DNA of 12,513 bases, taken from Chloroflexaceae bacterium (GTDB lineage: Bacteria; Chloroflexota; Chloroflexia; Chloroflexales; Chloroflexaceae). Shown piece after piece: positions 1-8,062 of this stretch. The DNA lies in the NCBI GenBank assembly GCA_026417815.1, contig JAOACN010000544.1, forward strand, positions 1-12,513, given 5' to 3'. A program made the translations under genes and the position numbers. Position 1 is the first letter of the stretch. Every line of letters begins with the position of its first letter. The notes below the pieces were generated by a model. That model ran no database searches. It saw only the letters and a program-made list of their open reading frames with translations, and was not told the origin of the DNA.

Positions 1-1
1 G

Positions 2-559
2 GACCGGCCCTACCCCGAGCGCCACCGCGACCGGGCCGAACGCATCATTGCCCGGGGCGCCCTGGTAAGCGACTATCCCCTGGGCACCGCGCCCGCCGCG
101 GCCAACTTCCCCCCACGCAACCGGATCATCAGCGGCCTGAGCCGCGGCACGCTGGTGGTGGAGGCCGGCGCGCGCAGCGGCGCGCTGATCACCGTCGAGT
201 TCGCGCTGGAGCAGGGACGTGACGTACTGGCAGTGCCGGGATCGATCTTCTCCCGCCAGAGCGAAGGTTGCCTGCAACTCATCCGCAACGGCGCCGCCCT
301 CGTCGCCAGCGCCGATGACGCCCTCGCCGCCCTTGATCTCACCACCGCCAGCGCGCAGTGCGAGGCGCGGATCGAACTGCCCGCCGACCCGGTCGAGGCG
401 GCGCTCCTGGCCGAACTGAGCTACGAACCACGTCACATTGACGAACTTGGACGAACCGTGGCGCTCCCGGCGCCCACCGTCGCCGCGGCGCTGGCCCTGC
501 TGGAACTCAAGGGCCTGGCGCGGCAGGTCGCGCCAATGCAGTACGTGCGAGCGCGCTGA
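2..559 (+). CDS. dprA: DprA/Smf DNA-processing protein, C-terminal part (5' end outside window)
   Basis: DprA binds incoming single-stranded DNA during natural transformation and loads RecA onto it in the cytoplasm. The open frame enters at base 2 and gives about 185 residues to a TGA at 557-559. It shows the hallmark second half of the Rossmann-like domain: a YPER..R..R start, SDYPLGT, FPPRNRIISGLSRGTLVVEA, then ARSGALITVEFALEQGR and DVLAVPGS. The last ~65 residues (from about PADPVEAALLAEL) match the DprA winged-helix domain. An internal ATG at 155 lies inside the conserved VVEAG motif and cannot be the true start. The gene faces the Nudix gene convergently, and its stop codon sits inside the left arm of a long inverted repeat. 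Family assignment is very secure; the start is not visible. Confidence 0.96.
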   Translation, partial: DRPYPERHRDRAERIIARGALVSDYPLGTAPAAANFPPRNRIISGLSRGTLVVEAGARSGALITVEFALEQGRDVLAVPGSIFSRQSEGCLQLIRNGAALVASADDALAALDLTTASAQCEARIELPADPVEAALLAELSYEPRHIDELGRTVALPAPTVAAALALLELKGLARQVAPMQYVRAR

Positions 560-715
560 TACGATTTTGGATTTTAGATTTTGGATTTGTGGCGTCACGG
601 GGAGACCCGGCGATAATGCGCAGCACCGTATTCAGCGGGAAAGGGCGCAGGCAATTGCAGCAGGCCTTGGAACTCGCTTCAAATCCCAAATCCCAAATCC
701 AAAATCGCATCAGCG
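554..715. repeat. Inverted repeat with 35-nt arms made of heptamers, between convergent genes
   Basis: The left arm is 554-588 and the right arm 681-715; about 31 of 35 positions pair, with a 92-bp centre. The left arm is a degenerate heptamer array (GATTTTG, GATTTTA, GATTTTG, GATTT...) and the right arm is its counterpart (AAATCCC, AAATCCC, AAATCCA, AAATCGC). Both arms begin with CGCTGATRCG. The TGA in that sequence is the stop of dprA on one side and of the Nudix gene on the other. The arms are strikingly A/T-rich against the surrounding DNA. It may act as a bidirectional terminator or mRNA 3'-end stabiliser, or be a copy of a dispersed repeat. The 92-bp centre shows no gene. Confidence 0.8.
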
Positions 716-1183
716 GTCAAAGTACGCCTCGGCGCGCCCGGTGAAGGCGTCGCGCAGCATGCGCCGCGTGCGCGGCAGGAGGGGAGGCAGATGATCGGGC
801 AAGAAGAAGCCCACATTGACATTCTCGTGGCCCGTGGGGTGCAACTCGCCGCCGACGATGCGCGCGGCGAAGAAGATGGCCAGGATCTGCGCCTGATCAC
901 CATTGGGATAGGTCCAGTGAAAATCGGGGCCGCCGTAGACGCCGATCAGCCGTTCGGCCTCCAGCAGCAGGCCGGTCTCCTCCTGCACCTCGCGAGTCAT
1001 GCCGCGCGCCGGCACCTCGTCGAGGCCGATGGTGCCCCCGGGCACGTCCCACAACATCACGTCGGCGCGTCGGCACAGCAAGATGCCGCCCTGATCGTTG
1101 CGGGCAAAGGCGCTCGCGCGCACCTGCAAAATGCGCTGGTGCCCGACATAACTTCGCAGCCAGCGGGTATACTTGATGGTCAT
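710..1183 (-). CDS. Nudix hydrolase
   Basis: A 157-residue Nudix-family hydrolase, probably cytoplasmic, cleaving a nucleoside-diphosphate-linked substrate with Mg2+. The Nudix box is complete: G50-x5-E56-x7-R64-E65-V-x-E68-E69-x-G71-L72, reading GTIGLDE then REVQEETGLL. The substrate cannot be told from the motif. The chosen ATG at 1183 has GGGAG six bases upstream and overlaps the stop of the SUMF1-fold gene in an ATGA, so translation is probably coupled. The frame stays open upstream to 1399, but that part is antisense-type sequence inside the SUMF1 gene and has no Nudix similarity. The first ~20 residues (MTIKYTRWLRSYVGHQR) resemble the N-terminus of Nudix proteins annotated as MutT-like or ADP-ribose-type. 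It is the last gene of the minus-strand cluster. Confidence 0.93.
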   Translation of the reverse strand: MTIKYTRWLRSYVGHQRILQVRASAFARNDQGGILLCRRADVMLWDVPGGTIGLDEVPARGMTREVQEETGLLLEAERLIGVYGGPDFHWTYPNGDQAQILAIFFAARIVGGELHPTGHENVNVGFFLPDHLPPLLPRTRRMLRDAFTGRAEAYFDR

Positions 1184-1995
1184 GCCTTGCTCCCTTCGAG
1201 CGCCAGGCTCACGGCCAGGCGAAAACCGGTAAACTCGTTCCGCGTGGTTGGCGGCAATCGAAAGCGACAGGCGCAGCGGGCGTAGCCGTGGGGGTTGGCG
1301 TAACAACCGCCGCGCATGATCCGGCGCCCGGGCGCCGTCAGGTCCTCGCGGCCATCGTCGGGGCGGTAGGGGTAGGGCGCGTCGAGGCTGGCGGTCCACT
1401 CCCAGACATTGCCGGCCATGTCGAGCGCACCATACGGGCTTGCGCCCGCCGGGTAGGCCCCGACCGGCGTGGTGGCGCCCGGCCCGCCATCGCGCGTGTT
1501 GGCGCGGCGAGGCTCAAACACCTCGCCCCAGGGAAAGGCACGCCCGTCGCTGCCACGGGCGGCGTGCTCCCACTCGGCTTCGGTGGGCAGCCGCGGCCCT
1601 CCACCCGTCGCGAGGGGGTTGCCGGCCGGATCGCGGAAGGTGACCGGCTGCCGCGCCAGCCAGTCGCAGAAGGTCCGTGCTTCGTTCCAGCTTATGTCAA
1701 CCACAGGATGGTCCAGCCGCTCGGCGGGCGGCGTCGCCCCCCGCCAGGCCAGCGGCGCCGGCGCCCCGGTGCTGGCCACAAAGGCCGCATACAGGGCGTT
1801 CGTGACCGGCGTCCGTGCGATGGCAAACGGTGGAAGCAACACCTCGTGCCGCGGAGCCTCTTCGCGGTAGCTCTCGCGGGTGCCGCCGTAGCGCCGCGCC
1901 AGTTCGCCCAGGGCCGCCTCCGGCGTGCCCATCAAGAATGGCGCCGCGGGAACGACCACAAAAGCCGGGAGTGGCAGATCAGGTGCTGCGTCCAT
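1180..1995 (-). CDS. SUMF1/formylglycine-generating-enzyme-fold protein without the catalytic cysteines
   Basis: A 271-residue protein filling one FGE-sulfatase (SUMF1) domain from about residue 11 to 262. Family landmarks are visible in order: PFLMGT (19-24), ARTPVTNALYAAFV (60-73), HPVVDISWNEA (96-106), RLPTEAEWEHAARG (135-148), FPWGE (154-158), YGALDMAGNVWEWTA (188-202), RIMRGGCYAN (225-234) and TGFRLA (256-261). True formylglycine-generating enzymes have RGGSYLC....C near the C-terminus. Here the aligned catalytic positions are N234 and A239, and the cysteines present (C231, C241, C243) are shifted. It is therefore unlikely to be a sulfatase activator; the fold is also used by other oxidases and binding proteins. 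Its start overlaps the upstream gene by 17 bases and its stop overlaps the Nudix start by 4, supporting co-translation. No signal peptide was seen. Confidence 0.9.
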   Translation of the reverse strand: MDAAPDLPLPAFVVVPAAPFLMGTPEAALGELARRYGGTRESYREEAPRHEVLLPPFAIARTPVTNALYAAFVASTGAPAPLAWRGATPPAERLDHPVVDISWNEARTFCDWLARQPVTFRDPAGNPLATGGGPRLPTEAEWEHAARGSDGRAFPWGEVFEPRRANTRDGGPGATTPVGAYPAGASPYGALDMAGNVWEWTASLDAPYPYRPDDGREDLTAPGRRIMRGGCYANPHGYARCACRFRLPPTTRNEFTGFRLAVSLALEGSKA

Positions 1996-2593
1996 AGATC
2001 CGGTTCAGCCGCGCCAGTTCACGGTCATAGACCGTCACCGCGAAGTGGTCAATGCTGGTCACGCCCTGCAGGGCATCGTAGCCTTTCACCAGAAACTCGT
2101 GGGCCGCCTCCATGCCCAGCAGGCGCGCCAGCAGCCGTGAACGATGCAGCCCGATGCCCAGCAGGTGCGAGCGCGAGAGTCGAAACACATTGTACAGGCT
2201 GCTGCGAACGAGTTCGAGTTGTTTCAGGCGTTCGTCGTAGTTGTCGGCCAGATAGTAGAAACGCTCGTAGGTCGCTTCGTCAAAATCGGTGCCAACCCTG
2301 TGCTCAAGCATCATCAGCGCCAGACCATCGTCCAGGCGATTGGTCAGATCGAGCAATTCGAGCACTTCTTCCACATCGCGCAGGCGCACGCCTGGAAGGG
2401 CGTGAATGAACTGGTGCAGCCGGCGCGCGCCCCGATCGCGCTCGGTGAAGTCGCGGGGTCCATAGATCTCGTTGAAGAAGAACTCGCCAACTGGTTCGTA
2501 CTGCGGGATCTCGGCCAGGTCACGGTAGTCGCGGCGGAGACGGTTGGACTGAAAGATCTGGAGCGCAATGCGGTACTGTTTGAACGTGCTCAT
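1979..2593 (-). CDS. FFLEELY-motif-like conserved protein, function unknown
   Basis: A 204-residue soluble, probably all-helical protein. Near residues 37-52 it carries GEFFFNEIYGPRDFTERD, which matches the signature of proteins named after an FFLEELY motif (aromatic-rich stretch followed by YGPxDFxxRD). The later parts also fit my memory of that family: LTNRLDDGLA, a YERFYY segment, and a C-terminal region with GYDAL followed by YDRELARL. No enzymatic function is known to me for the family. The ATG at 2593 lies 12 bases after the stop of the large TPR gene, and the gene overlaps the SUMF1-fold gene by 17 bases, so it sits in the middle of the minus-strand cluster. No strong ribosome-binding site is visible, which fits translational coupling. 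The family name is from recognition of the motif, not a search. Confidence 0.8.
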   Translation of the reverse strand: MSTFKQYRIALQIFQSNRLRRDYRDLAEIPQYEPVGEFFFNEIYGPRDFTERDRGARRLHQFIHALPGVRLRDVEEVLELLDLTNRLDDGLALMMLEHRVGTDFDEATYERFYYLADNYDERLKQLELVRSSLYNVFRLSRSHLLGIGLHRSRLLARLLGMEAAHEFLVKGYDALQGVTSIDHFAVTVYDRELARLNRIYGRST

Positions 2594-2605
2594 AGGACTC
2601 GGGCA

Positions 2606-5600
2606 TCAGGTCAGCCGGCTGATCTGATCACGCGCCTTGCTGGCGAAGTAACTGTTCGGGTCAATGCTGATGACGGTCTGGTAGGCGCTGATGGCATCAG
2701 CGGTGCGTCCCAGATCTTCAGAAACCAGGCCGATGAAGAACACCGCGTCAACATAGTTGGCGTTCAGCTCGAAGGCGCGACGAAAGCTTTTGAGGGCAGG
2801 TTCAAGGCGTCCCTGAGCGTAGTAGGCCCGTCCCAGCCAGTAATGCGCCTCGGGGAAGTTCTCCTGCAACCGAATGGCCCGTTGCAGATCACGGATGGCC
2901 CGATCCTCGCGGCCCGCCTGCATGAACAGCATGGCCCGCCGGTAGTAGGTTTCGGGGATGCGATCATTGGCGCGGATCGAGGCGTCGTAGGCCGCTCTGG
3001 CCTCGGCCACACGACCGAGTTCCTGGTAGAGCTTGCCCTTGAAGAGCAGGGCCTCGGCGTAGTCGCTACGCTGCTCCAGGGCGCGTTCCACGTCTTCCAT
3101 GGCCGCGCCAATGTCGCCGCGGGCGCGCTGTAGCTGCGCCAGACCCAGATAGGCCTCGGGAAGGACCGGCTGCAGTTCCAGGGCGCGCCGATAGGCGGCC
3201 TCCGCGTCCGCGTAGTTGTCCTGCCGCAGTAACCCCTCGGCCAGCCAGAACTGGGCCTGAGGATCGTCCTGACCGCCGGGAAGGTTCGCCGCGCTCTGGA
3301 AGTAACTGGTCGCGACGCCCCAGTTCCCCTGGCCCACGGCGATCAGGCCAAGGCCAAGCTGGGCCGAAATAAGCGTGGGGCTGACCTGCAACGCCTGCGT
3401 GTAACTGCTCGCCGCTGCCTCGAAATCGCCGCTGAGCCGTTGCACGTCGCCCAGGGTGACCAGGGCCTCGGCCCGGAGCTGCGCCTGGACCGGGTCACCA
3501 GGATCGGGGGTCAGGGCCAGCACCATATTCGCGGCATCGGCGGCGCGGGGCAGGCGTCTGGCCGCGAAGCTTGCCCGGCTGAGGCGATGCTGGAAAGCCG
3601 CCTCGCCCGGTCGCAGGGCCACTGCCTCGGCGTAGGCCTCCACGGCCAGGTCATACTGCTCCTGCGCCATGGCTGCATCGCCAATCGCGACCAGTTTCTC
3701 GGCATCGGCGATGCCCTGGTCAAGGGCGCGGCGATACTCCCGCACCGCCCGCCGCGGGTCGTTCAGCGGGCCGTAGTAGAGGTCGGCCAGGGCCAGACGC
3801 GCGGCGACGTTGCCTTCGTCCACGCGCACCACCTGCTGAAACAGGCGTTCGGCGGTCCGATAGTCGCTCTCGGTGACGGCCAGCTTTCCCAGCGCGAGTA
3901 ACGCTGGCGCCGACCGCGGGTCGAGGCTCAGGGCATCGGTGTAGGCAGCGCGGGCGGCATCGGGGCGACCGGCGGCTTCGTACAACTGGCCGAGCTCGAC
4001 GGCCGCGATGGCGCTGGACTGGCTATAGCGGGTCAGAATGTCCTCGGCCTCGGGGTAGAACTCCGGCCCCATCTGCCGCAGGGTGCGCGCCAGCTCCACG
4101 GCGCTCCGCGGCGAGGGGCGCTGATCGAGGAGCGCGCGGCGTTGCGCCACGGCACCCTGGAGGTCGCCCTGGGCCTCGGCAATGGCGGCCAGTTCCACAC
4201 GCGCGGGGAAAAAGGCGTTGTTACGTTCCAGCGCAAGCGAGTAGCGCTCAATGGCCCGTGGCAGGTCGCCGCGGGCGCGAGCGACCGCGCCCTGGCCAAA
4301 ATAGCCCTCTGGCGCCTGGGGCGCCAGTTGCACCGTCTGCGCATAGGCCTGCTCGGCGGCATCGAGATTGCCCAGGAGGCGGTGGGCGCGCCCGATGGCC
4401 GCGGTGATCCGCGGGTCGCCCGGACGGCGCTGCTGCAAGGCTTCCAGGGTGACCAGGTGCGGCGGGCGCGGGCTTGCGGCAACGAACAGCGCCCCCAGAC
4501 CCGAGCGCGTCCGCGGACGGGTGCGGGCCTGTTCCATTTCCACCACCGCCTGGTAGAAGCGCTGCCGATCGGCATTCTGCCGGGCGCGCTCGGCCTGCCC
4601 GCTGCCAACGAAGCCGGCCTCCCCGGAACGGGCGCCGTCGGCCATGGCGCGCTGGCGCCACCGCGTCACCTCGCGCGCACTCGCATCCGCGGCCCGGTCA
4701 AGCCCGGCCCGCGCATCGGCCAGGTCGCCGTAGGGCACGGCCGGATTCACCTCCAGCTCCCAGAGCAACTGGCCCCGGGCATCAAGGCGGCGGGCCAGGT
4801 CGAGCAGGGCGCCCTCTTCGCTCAGGGCGGCATCCACGCGCTGCCGGTACATCGGGCGATAGACCGGGGCCACCATCCGGCTGTCGGGACCACGGGCGCG
4901 CCGGGCCGCCTCAAGCGCGGCGGCGGCCTCGTCGAGCTGTCCGTTCTCGCGGTAGGCCGTCGCCAGGGTCAGCAGCAGCGGAGCGTGGGGAGGCAACAGG
5001 TTACGCGCCTGTTCCAGTTCGGTTACGGCATCGCCAGGTCGGTTCTCGCGCAGGGCCAGCAACGCCAGATTGACGCGCAACTCGCCCAGATCATGCCCTT
5101 CGAGCAGGCGCACGGCTTCGGCGAAGGCGCTGAGAGCGGCCGGATCGCCGCTATCCAGCAGCACCGCGCCGAGATTGTTCGCGAGCAGGGCCTGTTCATC
5201 CGCAGGTTCGCTCAGGGCGAGACGGTATTCCTCCGCCGCGGCGGTATAGGCCCTGCGCGCCCACAGCACATTGCCCCGCAGGGCCCGCGGCAACGGCGCG
5301 CGCAACTCCGGGTAGTCCTCGAGCAGACGTCCGAGGGCGGTGAAGGCTCGATCGGCCTCGCCCCGGGCATAGGCGTGCAACGCGAGGATCAGCGGCGCCA
5401 GCGTGGCCCGCCCGTTAACCGGTGCGCGGGCCAGCGTATAGCTCCGCGGCAGCGCAAAGCGCCCCAGGTAGCCATCCCAGCCATTGGGCGCATACGGCCC
5501 GGTGGGCTGGTAGATCAGGCGTGGCTGAAGCGAAGGGCTATCGAGCACGGCCCCCGGCTCGACCTGCCCCCAGATCAGGATGTCGGCGTCGAGCGTGGTG

Positions 5601-6085
5601 GCCAGTTGCAGCGCCTCCCGGGTCGTGGCGGGGCGGCGATCGGTCAGGCGCGTGGCGATTGCCCCCTGCGAGATCTCCTCGATCTCACGGGCCAGGGTGA
5701 CGGCGACATTGCGCCCCGACCGTCCATCACCGCCATCGTCGAAGGGGGCCACTGCCACGATGTAGCGCGCGGCAGGAGGAACAAACAGCGGGCTCAGGAG
5801 CAGATAGAGGGCCACGCCAATGACCAGCGTGAGCGCGGCAACCACGCCCCAGCGCCACGGCGGCTGCGCGACCAGCCACTCGCGCCAGCCGGGGCGCCTC
5901 TCTGACCCGGGCAAGGCGGCGATCGTGGCGCCATTCTCCTCGCGCTTCTCAAGGTCAACGACCGTAGCGCCCTCGGCGGCGCGGCGATGCTTTTGCACCG
6001 ATGCGCGCCAGCGATACGCCAGTACCAGGAGGCCGGCGACGCACAGTCCCAGCACAACAATGGCGGCAAGGAGCAGCAGGTTCAT
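2606..6085 (-). CDS. Large membrane-anchored tetratricopeptide-repeat protein
   Basis: A protein of about 1159 residues. Two hydrophobic segments lie at the N-terminus (about 2-25 and 79-101), separated by a charged ~50-residue loop, so the bulk is predicted outside the cytoplasmic membrane. Residues ~105-190 (RYIVAVAPFDDGG..., DADILIWGQVEPG) look like a small alpha/beta domain reminiscent of TolB/CsgG-type N-terminal modules. From about residue 240 to the end there are many TPR-like helix pairs with typical spacing, for example AEQAYAQTVQLAPQAPEGY, YRRALELQPVLPEAYLGLA and AISAYQTVISIDPN. It is probably a scaffold. Start choice: ATG at 6085 begins directly at the first membrane helix, 10 bases after the upstream stop. 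ATG at 6124 or TTG at 6136 would overlap the upstream gene; none has a convincing ribosome-binding site. Partner proteins are unknown. Confidence 0.92.
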   Translation of the reverse strand: MNLLLLAAIVVLGLCVAGLLVLAYRWRASVQKHRRAAEGATVVDLEKREENGATIAALPGSERRPGWREWLVAQPPWRWGVVAALTLVIGVALYLLLSPLFVPPAARYIVAVAPFDDGGDGRSGRNVAVTLAREIEEISQGAIATRLTDRRPATTREALQLATTLDADILIWGQVEPGAVLDSPSLQPRLIYQPTGPYAPNGWDGYLGRFALPRSYTLARAPVNGRATLAPLILALHAYARGEADRAFTALGRLLEDYPELRAPLPRALRGNVLWARRAYTAAAEEYRLALSEPADEQALLANNLGAVLLDSGDPAALSAFAEAVRLLEGHDLGELRVNLALLALRENRPGDAVTELEQARNLLPPHAPLLLTLATAYRENGQLDEAAAALEAARRARGPDSRMVAPVYRPMYRQRVDAALSEEGALLDLARRLDARGQLLWELEVNPAVPYGDLADARAGLDRAADASAREVTRWRQRAMADGARSGEAGFVGSGQAERARQNADRQRFYQAVVEMEQARTRPRTRSGLGALFVAASPRPPHLVTLEALQQRRPGDPRITAAIGRAHRLLGNLDAAEQAYAQTVQLAPQAPEGYFGQGAVARARGDLPRAIERYSLALERNNAFFPARVELAAIAEAQGDLQGAVAQRRALLDQRPSPRSAVELARTLRQMGPEFYPEAEDILTRYSQSSAIAAVELGQLYEAAGRPDAARAAYTDALSLDPRSAPALLALGKLAVTESDYRTAERLFQQVVRVDEGNVAARLALADLYYGPLNDPRRAVREYRRALDQGIADAEKLVAIGDAAMAQEQYDLAVEAYAEAVALRPGEAAFQHRLSRASFAARRLPRAADAANMVLALTPDPGDPVQAQLRAEALVTLGDVQRLSGDFEAAASSYTQALQVSPTLISAQLGLGLIAVGQGNWGVATSYFQSAANLPGGQDDPQAQFWLAEGLLRQDNYADAEAAYRRALELQPVLPEAYLGLAQLQRARGDIGAAMEDVERALEQRSDYAEALLFKGKLYQELGRVAEARAAYDASIRANDRIPETYYRRAMLFMQAGREDRAIRDLQRAIRLQENFPEAHYWLGRAYYAQGRLEPALKSFRRAFELNANYVDAVFFIGLVSEDLGRTADAISAYQTVISIDPNSYFASKARDQISRLT

Positions 6086-6095
6086 CAACGTGGTA

Positions 6096-7100
6096 CTATG
6101 GCCCGACCCAGTAGGGGGAGCCATCGGCAGGATCAACCGCGTAGGCGCTCCGGCGGTAGCGCTTGGCCACCAGTTTCATCGAGGCGGCCTGGCGACTGAG
6201 ATCCTCGGCATCGTGGACCCGCCCGGCGTGGTGAACGCCCCCGCCAATCGCCAGGCCCATCAACGGGAAGCGCCGCCAGGCGCCATCGCGGTCGCGGGCC
6301 TCCAGATAGCCGCGGGCCAGTTCCTCACCCTCGTAGAGCTTCGGCACCAGGGACTCAAAGCGCGCGATAATGTCGCGACACATCGCCCGCGTCTGCTCCG
6401 GGGAGCAGAGGATGGCGAAGTCATCGCCGCCGATGTGGCCCAGAAAGGTGACCCCTGCTTCGCGATGGGTCACCTCGCGAAGCACCCCGGCGAGTTCGCG
6501 GATGGCCGTATCACCCCGCGAAAAGCCGTAGAAGTCGTTAAAGGCCTTGAAGTTGCCCAGATCGGCATGGAGCAAGGTAAAGGCGACACGCTGGCGCAGG
6601 TGTTGCCGGATCTCGCCAAGGAGCAGGGTATTGCCCGGCAGGCCAGTGAGCGGGCTATGCACCGGCTGGCGCGCGGCCCGGCGCAGATGCCCGCGAATCC
6701 GGGCCACCAGTTCGGTTCCGATAACCGGCTTGGTGACAAAATCGTCGGCGCCGCTCTCGAACCCCTTTACCAGGTCACGGGGAGCCGCGCGAACACTCAC
6801 GATGATCATTGGCAGGTGCGCGGTACGGGTGTCGTTCCGCAGTTGGCGCAGCGCCTCATAACCATCAAGATGCGGCATCACCAGGTCAATCAGGATCAGA
6901 TCCGGCAACCGGTCCTGGGCCAGACGCACCAGCGTGTGCCCGTCGTGAGCAACGAGAACGGCAAAGCCTGCCTCGACCAGCAACACAGTCATCAACTGGC
7001 AGAACTGCCGGTCATCATCGCCGATGAGAATGGTCTGAGGCGTTCTGACCATGTGATCAACCCCCACATTTCGGGGTCGGACGTGTGCTCTGGTGGTCAT
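6096..7100 (-). CDS. Response regulator: receiver domain fused to a GGDEF-type domain (GGDDF)
   Basis: A 334-residue signalling protein. The receiver domain (about 20-140) has the acidic pocket DDD at 28-30, the phospho-acceptor D72 in LILIDLVMPHLDG, and K124 in FVTKP. The GGDEF-type domain follows (about 148-320) with PLTGLPGN, HADLGNFKAFNDFYG and GHIGGDDFAIL. The metal-binding Asp equivalent (D180) and the first acid of the signature (D226) are present, but the motif is GGDDF, not GGDEF/GGEEF. The product inhibition RxxD motif is not seen. Phosphorylation probably controls di-GMP synthesis or binding; activity is uncertain. The ATG at 7100 overlaps the dehydrogenase stop as ATGA. An alternative ATG at 7052 has GGGGG nine bases upstream and begins just before the receiver domain, so it is equally plausible. 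No sensor kinase is encoded nearby. Confidence 0.94.
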   Translation of the reverse strand: MTTRAHVRPRNVGVDHMVRTPQTILIGDDDRQFCQLMTVLLVEAGFAVLVAHDGHTLVRLAQDRLPDLILIDLVMPHLDGYEALRQLRNDTRTAHLPMIIVSVRAAPRDLVKGFESGADDFVTKPVIGTELVARIRGHLRRAARQPVHSPLTGLPGNTLLLGEIRQHLRQRVAFTLLHADLGNFKAFNDFYGFSRGDTAIRELAGVLREVTHREAGVTFLGHIGGDDFAILCSPEQTRAMCRDIIARFESLVPKLYEGEELARGYLEARDRDGAWRRFPLMGLAIGGGVHHAGRVHDAEDLSRQAASMKLVAKRYRRSAYAVDPADGSPYWVGP

Positions 7101-8062
7101 GCGTTGGCGCCTTCGGTCTGGATTCGTAACAGTACTTTCATGGCTCCTCGGGCCGCGGCGAAGGCCGCCACGCCATCGCGCAGGTCGTAGCGCGCGCTGA
7201 TCAGCGGCTCGGTTTCAATCAAGCCGCGTTCGAGCAGGCGCAGGGCCGGCCCGAACGGGCCGCAACGCGAACCGATCAGGGTGATTTCATCCACAACCAG
7301 CATAGTCAGATTCAAATCGGAAGGGGCATGAAAGGTGCTCTTGAGCACCAGGCGACCCCGAGGCCGCACCAGCGCGCGCGCCGTGGCCAACCCGGCGGGC
7401 TGCCCGGTACAGTCAACCACCACGTCGAACCGCTCACCGGCCACGTCTGCGGCGCTGACACAGCGCACCCCCTGGCGGCGGTACAAGGCCCAGCGTTCCG
7501 GATGCCGCCCGACCAGCGTCACCGCGCAACCCGGCAGCCGCGCGACCTGCACGATCATCGCCCCGAGCTTGCCATCGCCAACCACCGCGACCTGGTCGCC
7601 GGGGCGCAGGTGGCACTGCTCCAGGATCTCGAGCGCGGCGGCCAGGGGCTCAACCCAGACCGCCTGCTCATCGCTGATCGTCTCGGGCACGGCATGCAAA
7701 CAGTGGATCGGCAGCGACACCAGGTCGGCCATCGCCCCATCGCGCCGGTCAATGCCCAGGGTGGTGCGCTGCGGACAGTGGGAGTAATCACCGCGCAGGC
7801 AGGTAGGGCAGCGCAAACAGGCCGCGTTGATCTCACCCACCACGCGCCGCCCGATCCATGCCGCATCTTCGCACGCCACCACGGTGCCGACAAACTCGTG
7901 GCCCAGTACGCCGCGAAAGCCCATGTAGCCGCGGGTGATCTCAATGTCGGTGTTGCAGATGCCGGCAAGATGGGGACGAATCAGCGCCTCGCCGGGAAGA
8001 AGGGGAGGCGGGGGATGGTCGGTCACGAAGCGGAGCGTTCCATCAAAGAGCAAAGCGTGCAT
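7097..8062 (-). CDS. Zinc-dependent medium-chain alcohol dehydrogenase family protein
   Basis: A 321-residue MDR-superfamily oxidoreductase. Catalytic zinc ligands are visible as C36 (GICNTD) and H55-E56 (GVLGHEFVG), with E138 in VEPLAAALE. The structural zinc lobe is C82-x2-C85-x2-C88-x7-C96. The nucleotide-binding turn is VVGDGKLG (161-168). The N-terminus MHALLFDGTLRF, the GYMGF segment and GDGKLG resemble the conserved MDR-like alcohol dehydrogenase subgroup whose substrate is not established. The ATG at 8062 fits the family's usual start; the open frame continues to 8674, but that part is non-homologous and runs antisense to fmt. The start codon lies in one arm of an 8-bp dyad, with a GGATCGAGA-like ribosome site in its loop. 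It is the first gene of the minus-strand cluster. Confidence 0.93.
   Translation of the reverse strand: MHALLFDGTLRFVTDHPPPPLLPGEALIRPHLAGICNTDIEITRGYMGFRGVLGHEFVGTVVACEDAAWIGRRVVGEINAACLRCPTCLRGDYSHCPQRTTLGIDRRDGAMADLVSLPIHCLHAVPETISDEQAVWVEPLAAALEILEQCHLRPGDQVAVVGDGKLGAMIVQVARLPGCAVTLVGRHPERWALYRRQGVRCVSAADVAGERFDVVVDCTGQPAGLATARALVRPRGRLVLKSTFHAPSDLNLTMLVVDEITLIGSRCGPFGPALRLLERGLIETEPLISARYDLRDGVAAFAAARGAMKVLLRIQTEGANA

Noticed and set aside
562..708. The heptamer arrays as a CRISPR or other spaced repeat array
   Set aside because: The heptamers are directly adjacent, without spacers, and are arranged as two arms of one inverted repeat.
1288..2409. 373-codon plus-strand open frame
   Set aside because: It is antisense to the SUMF1-fold and FFLEELY-like genes, with Arg/Pro-rich sequence typical of a shadow frame.
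4142..5905. 587-codon plus-strand open frame opposite the TPR gene
   Set aside because: It is antisense to a clear TPR protein, has no recognisable domain, and such long frames are expected opposite GC-rich genes.
5820..7190. 456-codon plus-strand open frame
   Set aside because: It runs antisense to the start of the TPR gene and the whole response-regulator gene; no family features and no ribosome-binding site stand out.
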